Part shown: positions 59,443 to 64,000 of the stretch, piece by piece
How the letters are laid out: every line of letters starts with the position of its first letter
Numbering within the stretch: the first letter of the stretch is position 1
NCBI RefSeq assembly: GCF_022539505.1
Contig: NC_061508.1
Location: 269,458,736 to 269,522,735, forward strand
Reading direction: 5' to 3'
Length of the DNA stretch: 64,000 bases
Source of the DNA: Lolium rigidum
Lineage: Eukaryota; Streptophyta; Magnoliopsida; Poales; Poaceae
Notes under the pieces: model-generated
Database searches by the model: none
Told to the model about the DNA's origin: nothing
Seen by the model: only the letters and a program-made list of their open reading frames with translations
Translations under genes and position numbers: made by a program

Positions 59443-60960
59443 TGATGTCTACGCCCCCTCCTTTCCTGTAGACAGTGTTGGGCCTCCAAGAGCAGAGGTT
59501 TGTAGAACAGCAGCAAGTTTTCCCTTAAGTGGATCACCCAAGGTTTATCGAACTCAGGGAGGAAGAGGTCAAAGATATCCCTCTCATGCAACCCTGCAAC
59601 CACAAAGCAAGAAGTCTCTTGTGTCCCCAACTCACCTAATAGGTGCACTAGTTCGGCGAAGAGATAGTGAAATACAGGTGGTATGAATATATATGAGCAA
59701 GTGGCAACGGCACTCGGAAAAGTGCTTTGCCCGAGACAAGAAACAAGCAGTAGTAACGCAGCAGTAGTAACGCAAGAAAACAAGAAACAAGCAGCGATAG
59801 CGATATTTAGGAACAAGGCCTAGGGATTAGACTTTCACTAGTGGACACTCTCAACATTGATCACATAACGGAATAGATAAATGCATACTCTACACTCTTG
59901 TTGGATGATGAACACATTGCGTAGGATTACACGAACCCTCAATGCCGGAGTTAACAAGCTCCACAATTCAATGTTCATATTTAAATAACCTTAGAGTGCA
60001 TGAAAGATCAATTCGACTAAACCAAGTACTAACATAGTATGCACATCGTAACCTTCACACTATGAAAGGGGGAATAGATCGTATCAATACCATCATAGTA
60101 ATAGTTAACTTCATAATCTACAAGAGATCACGATCATAAACTAAGCCAAGAACTACATGATGCACACCCTGTCCACTTTACACCATGCAGGAGGAATAGA
60201 ATACTTTAATAACATCACTAGAGTAGCACATAGATGAATTGTGATACAAAACTCATATGAATCTCAATCATGTAAAGCAGCTCATGAGATCATTGTATTG
60301 AAGTACATGGAGAGAGATTAACCACATAGCTACCGGTACAGCCCCGAGCCTCGATGGAGAACTACTCCCTCCTCATGGGAGCAGCAGCGGTGATGAAGAT
60401 GGCGGTGGAGATGGCAGCGGTGATGAAGACGGCGGTGGAGATGGCTCCGGGGGCAATTCCCCGTCCCGGCAGGGTGCCGGAACAGAGTTCTGTCCCCCGA
60501 ATTGGAGTTTCGCGATGGCGGCGGTGCCCCTGGAGTCTTTCTGGAGTTTCGTCAATTGGTACTGCGTTTTTAGGTCGAAAGGGGTTATATAGGTGAAGAG
60601 GCGGCGCAGGAGGGCTGACAGGGTGGCCTCACCCTAGGCCGGCGCGGCCAGGGTCTAGCCCGCGCGGCCCTATGGTGTGGGGCCCCCCTGGCTCCTCTCC
60701 GACTCTTCTTCGGTGTTCTGGAGCCTTCCGGGAAAAATAGGAGGTTTGGCGTTGATTTCGTCCAATTCCGAGAATATTGCCCGAACAGCCTTTCTGGAAC
60801 CAAAAACAGCAGAAAACAGCAACTGGCCTTTCGGCATCTCGTCAATAGGTTAGTTCTGGAAAACGCATAATAATGACATAAAGTGTGAACAAAACATGTC
60901 GGTATTGTCATAAAACAAGCATGGAACATCAGAAATTATAGATACGTTGGAGACGTATCA
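59443..60960 (-). mobile_element. Gypsy-like 3' LTR, minus orientation
   Basis: On the minus strand it starts TGATACGTCTCCAACGTATC at 60960 and ends GGGGCGTAGACATCA at 59443, 1518 bp with TG...CA ends. It belongs to the same family as the LTRs at 35302 and 40239. It is preceded on the minus strand by a purine-rich GCTAGGGATGC, as expected for a polypurine tract, so it is the 3' LTR of an element running off the right edge. The candidate left target duplication is AGGCA (59438-59442). Contains a 30-bp tandem pair at 60384-60443. Confidence 0.85.
60384..60443. repeat. 30-bp tandem pair inside the LTR
   Basis: GCAGCGGTGATGAAGATGGC-type unit twice, with one or two differences. Confidence 0.85.
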
Positions 60961-63390
60961 GCATCCCTAGCTTAGTTCCTACTCGTCCTCGAGTAGGTAA
61001 ACGATAAAAGATAATTTCTGAGGTGACATGCTACCAACATAATCTTAATCATACTATTGTAAAGTATATGAGATGAATGTAGCGATTCAAAACAATGTAA
61101 ATGCAATGAGTAAACAATTGAATCATATAGCAAAGACTTTTCATGAATAGTACTTTCAAGACAAGCATCAATAAGTCTTGCATAAGAGTTACTCATAAAG
61201 CAATAAATTCTTAGTAAAGGTATTGAAGCAACACAATGGAAGATTAAGTTTCAGCGGTTGCTTTCAACTTATAACATGCATATCTCATGGATAGTTGTCA
61301 ATGCAAAGCAATATAACAAGTGCAATAAGCAAGTATGTAGGAATCAATGCACAGTTCACACAAGTGTTTGCTTCTTGAGGTGGAGAGAGATAGGTGAACT
61401 GACTCAACAATAAAAGTAAAAGAATGGTCCTTCAAAGAGGAAAGCATCGATTGCTATATTTGTGCTAGAGCTTTTATTTTGAAAACATAAAGAGAGCATA
61501 AAAATAAAGTTTTGAGAGGTGTATGTTGTTGTCAACAAATGGTAGCGGGTACTCTAACCCCCTTGCCAGTCAAACCTTCAAAGAGAGGCTCCCATTTTAT
61601 TTTATTTTTGGGTGGCACTCCTTCCAACCTTTCTTTCACAAACCATGGCTAACCGAATCCTCGGGTGCCTGCCAACAATCTCATACCATGAAGGAGTGCC
61701 TTTTTATTTTAGTTTTATTATGATGACACTCCTCCCAACCTTTGCTTACACAAGCCATGGCTAACCGAATCCTTCGGGTGCCGTCCAACAATCACATACC
61801 ATGGAGGAATGTCTATTTTTGTTAATTAATTTGGGACTGGGGAATCCCATTGCCGGCTCTTTTTGCAAAATTATTGGATAAGCGGATGAAGCCACTAGTC
61901 CATTGGTGAAAGTTGCCCAACAAGATTGAAAGATAAACACCACATACTTCCTCATGAGCTATAAAACATTGACACAAATCAGAGGTGATAAATTTTAAAT
62001 TGTTTAAAGGTAGCACTCAAGCAATTTACTTTGGAATGGCAGGAAATACCATGTAGTAGGTAGGTATGGTGGACACAAATGGCATAGTGTTGTTTGGCTC
62101 AAGGATTTGGATGCATGAGAAGTATTCCCTCTCGATACAAGGTTTAGGCTAGCAAGGTTGTTTGAAGCAAACACAAGCACGAACTAGTACAGCAAAACTC
62201 ACATAAAAGACATATTACAAGCATTATAAGACTATACATCGTCTTCCTTGTTGTTCAAACACCTCACTAGAAAATATCTAGACCTTAGAGAGACCAATTA
62301 TGCAAACCAAATTTTAGCAAGCTCTATGTATTTCTTCATTAATAGGTGCAAAGTATATGATGCAAGAGCTTAAACAAGAGCACAACAATTGCCAAATATC
62401 AAGTTATTCAAGACATCATACCAATTACTACATGTAGCATTTTCCGTTTCCAACCATATAATAATTAACGAAGCAGTTTCAACCTTCGCCATGAAAATTA
62501 AAAGCTAAGAACACATGTGTTCATACGAACCAGCGGAGCGTGTCTCTCTCTCACACAAGCATTTATTCAAACAAAAACAAAAACAAAAACACACAGACGC
62601 TCCAAGTAAAGTACATAAGATGTGACCGAATAAAAATATAGTTTCAGGGGAGGAACCTGATAATTTGTCGATGAAGAAGGGGATGCCTTGGGCATCCCCA
62701 AGCTTAGATGCTTGAGTCTTTCTTGAAATATGCAGGGATGAACCACCGGGGCATCCCCAAGCTTAGCCTTTTCACTCTTCTTGATCGTAGTATATCATCC
62801 TCCTCTCTTGACCCTTCAAAACTTCCTCCACATCAAACTCGAAACAAACTCATTAGAGGGTTAGTGCATAATCAAAAACTCACATGTTCAGAGGTGACAC
62901 AATCATTCTTAACACTTCTGGACATTGCCCAAAGCTACTGGAAGTTAATGGAACAAAGAAATCCATCCCACATAGCAAAAGAGGCAATGCAAAATAAAAG
63001 GCAGAATCTGTCAAAACAGAACAGTCCGTAAAGACGAATTTTAAAAGGGCACCAGACTTGCTCAAATGAAAATGCTCAAATTGAATGAAAGTTGCGTACA
63101 TATCTGAGGATCACTCACGTAAATTGGCATAATTTTCTGAGTTACCTACAGAGAATTTTGCCCAGATTCGTGACAGCAAAGAAATCTGTTTCTGTGCAGT
63201 AATCCAAATCTAGTATGAACCTTACTATCAATGACTTTACTTGGCACAACAAAACACAAAACTAAGATAAAGAGAGGTTGCTACAGTAATAAACAACTTC
63301 CAAGACACAAATATAAAACAAAGTACTGTATCAAAATAACACATGGGTTATCTCCCAAGAAGTTCTTTCTTTATAGCCATTAAGATGGGC
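60961..63390 (-). mobile_element. Non-coding internal tail of the Gypsy-like element
   Basis: About 2.4 kb between the last ORF and the 3' LTR, with no domain. The motif GCATCCCCAAGCTTAG occurs at 62692-62707 and 62751-62766, and GCATCCCTAGCTTAG abuts the LTR at 60961. CTCCCAACCTTTSYTTMCAC blocks also recur at 61621 and 61732. Confidence 0.7.
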
Positions 63391-63984
63391 TCAGCAGTTT
63401 TGGTGATGCACCCGCAAGAAATAATATTTGAAGCAAAAGAGCGCTTCAAGAGGCAAATTCAAAACACATTTAAGCCTAACATGCTTCCTATGCAGAGGAA
63501 TCTTGTACACAAATGAATTCATGAAGAACAAAGTGACAAGCATAAGAGGATAAAACACGAGTAACTTCAAGATTCTCAACATAAAGAGGGGAAACTTAAT
63601 ATTATTAAGATGCATATAACCATATTTCCCTCTCTCATAATAGCTTTCAGTAGCATCATTGATGAAATCCACAATATACCCATCACTTAAAACATTCTTA
63701 TCATGGTTCATATGCATAGAAGTATCATTAATTTTGGCATAAGGAGGGTTCTTTTCATTAATAGTAATTGGAGCAGGATTATTATCAAGAATTTGAACAT
63801 GGTAAACAAGTTGCATATTAAGGGAATTGTTTTTGGTAACCCAATCATGACTATGACAAGTTTCATAAGGATAGTTAGAACCTATATCATAGCATTCTTT
63901 GTAATAATCATCAGAGATCGGAGGCACAGTGTCATCATAGGCAATAGAATAGTTATCTTTCACAGTCGGTTTATCTGTGTCCAC
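63391..63984 (-). CDS. Retroelement internal ORF of unknown function, membrane-segment-like
   Basis: Open frame of up to 197 residues on the minus strand, continuing toward the window edge, so the true start may lie outside. The N-terminal half is rich in Asp, Tyr and Asn (CYDIGSNYPYETCHSHDW). A hydrophobic segment follows at ~133-158 (LLVFYPLMLVTLFFMNSF), with a basic C-terminus (HRKHVRLKCVLNL). It lies upstream of the 3' LTR in the element's sense. I recall similar ORFs between pol and the 3' LTR in wheat Gypsy-like elements. Its role is unknown; it could be a vestigial accessory ORF. Confidence 0.55.
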   Translation of the reverse strand: MDTDKPTVKDNYSIAYDDTVPPISDDYYKECYDIGSNYPYETCHSHDWVTKNNSLNMQLVYHVQILDNNPAPITINEKNPPYAKINDTSMHMNHDKNVLSDGYIVDFINDATESYYERGKYGYMHLNNIKFPLFMLRILKLLVFYPLMLVTLFFMNSFVYKIPLHRKHVRLKCVLNLPLEALFCFKYYFLRVHHQNC

Positions 63985-64000
63985 ACCATCATTGTTATTA

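Noticed and set aside
1..64000. Bacterial-style operons, CRISPR arrays or defence systems
   Set aside because: The window is plant nuclear DNA with introns and plant transposons; no regular repeat-spacer array exists. The 56-bp units at 39562 are contiguous, without unique spacers.
1..64000. tRNA or rRNA genes
   Set aside because: None recognised on visual reading of either strand. A tRNAscan or covariance-model run would be needed to exclude a degenerate copy.

Overview
This is a stretch of plant nuclear DNA from a grass, most likely a Triticeae cereal (wheat, Aegilops or barley type). The evidence is the spliced plant genes, the many Stowaway elements with TA target duplications, PIF/Harbinger elements with TAA duplications, a Copia LTR whose first bases look like the Triticeae Angela/BARE family, and Gypsy-like LTRs starting TGATACGTCTC. 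Two runs of exactly 100 N (7539-7638 and 37847-37946) are assembly gaps of unknown true size. There is nothing bacterial: no operons, CRISPR arrays or bacterial insertion sequences.

Three host genes are well supported. (1) A BEL1-like (BELL/TALE) homeodomain transcription factor on the minus strand at the left edge, cut off inside the homeodomain (1-1923). (2) The chaperonin subunit CCT5 (TCP-1 epsilon) on the plus strand, nine coding exons at 20572-26406, apparently intact at 536 residues, with a site II/telo-box promoter. (3) A small MEI2-like RNA-binding protein on the minus strand, four exons at 45834-47294, 338 residues. Splice sites were read by eye from GT/AG signals and reading-frame continuity.

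Almost everything else is transposable elements, often nested. 3-15 kb holds tandem duplications, a LINE endonuclease fragment, two Mutator-type elements with direct repeats at their ends, and a 2.5-kb PIF/Harbinger element carrying an intact three-exon SANT/Myb-like gene. 18-20 kb holds a possible hAT-like element split by a LINE tail. 28.9-31.2 kb holds a 5'-truncated LINE with a 12-bp target duplication, followed within 2 bp by a TAA-flanked PIF/Tourist-like element that carries an intact B3-domain-like gene. 32-33.4 kb holds two Stowaways. 35-42 kb holds a Mutator transposase pseudogene broken by a solo Gypsy-like LTR, a solo Copia LTR with a gap, a 56-bp four-copy tandem array, and a second LTR of the first family in opposite orientation. 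47.6-49.4 kb is a PIF/Harbinger element with a decayed DDE transposase. 50-59 kb contains a retroelement-like tract, another Stowaway and a non-autonomous element with a decayed putative gypsy-type transposon (Transposase_28-like) ORF. 59.4 kb to the right edge is the LTR and internal tail of a Gypsy-like element on the minus strand.

The host genes show no functional linkage; they are isolated islands. The best candidates for a second look are the B3-domain gene and SANT/Myb gene riding in TIR elements, the Mutator element with long TIRs and a GC-rich interior, the foldback element in CCT5 intron 6, the opposed LTR pair, and the 56-bp palindromic array. Family names rest on remembered motif patterns; no database search was possible.
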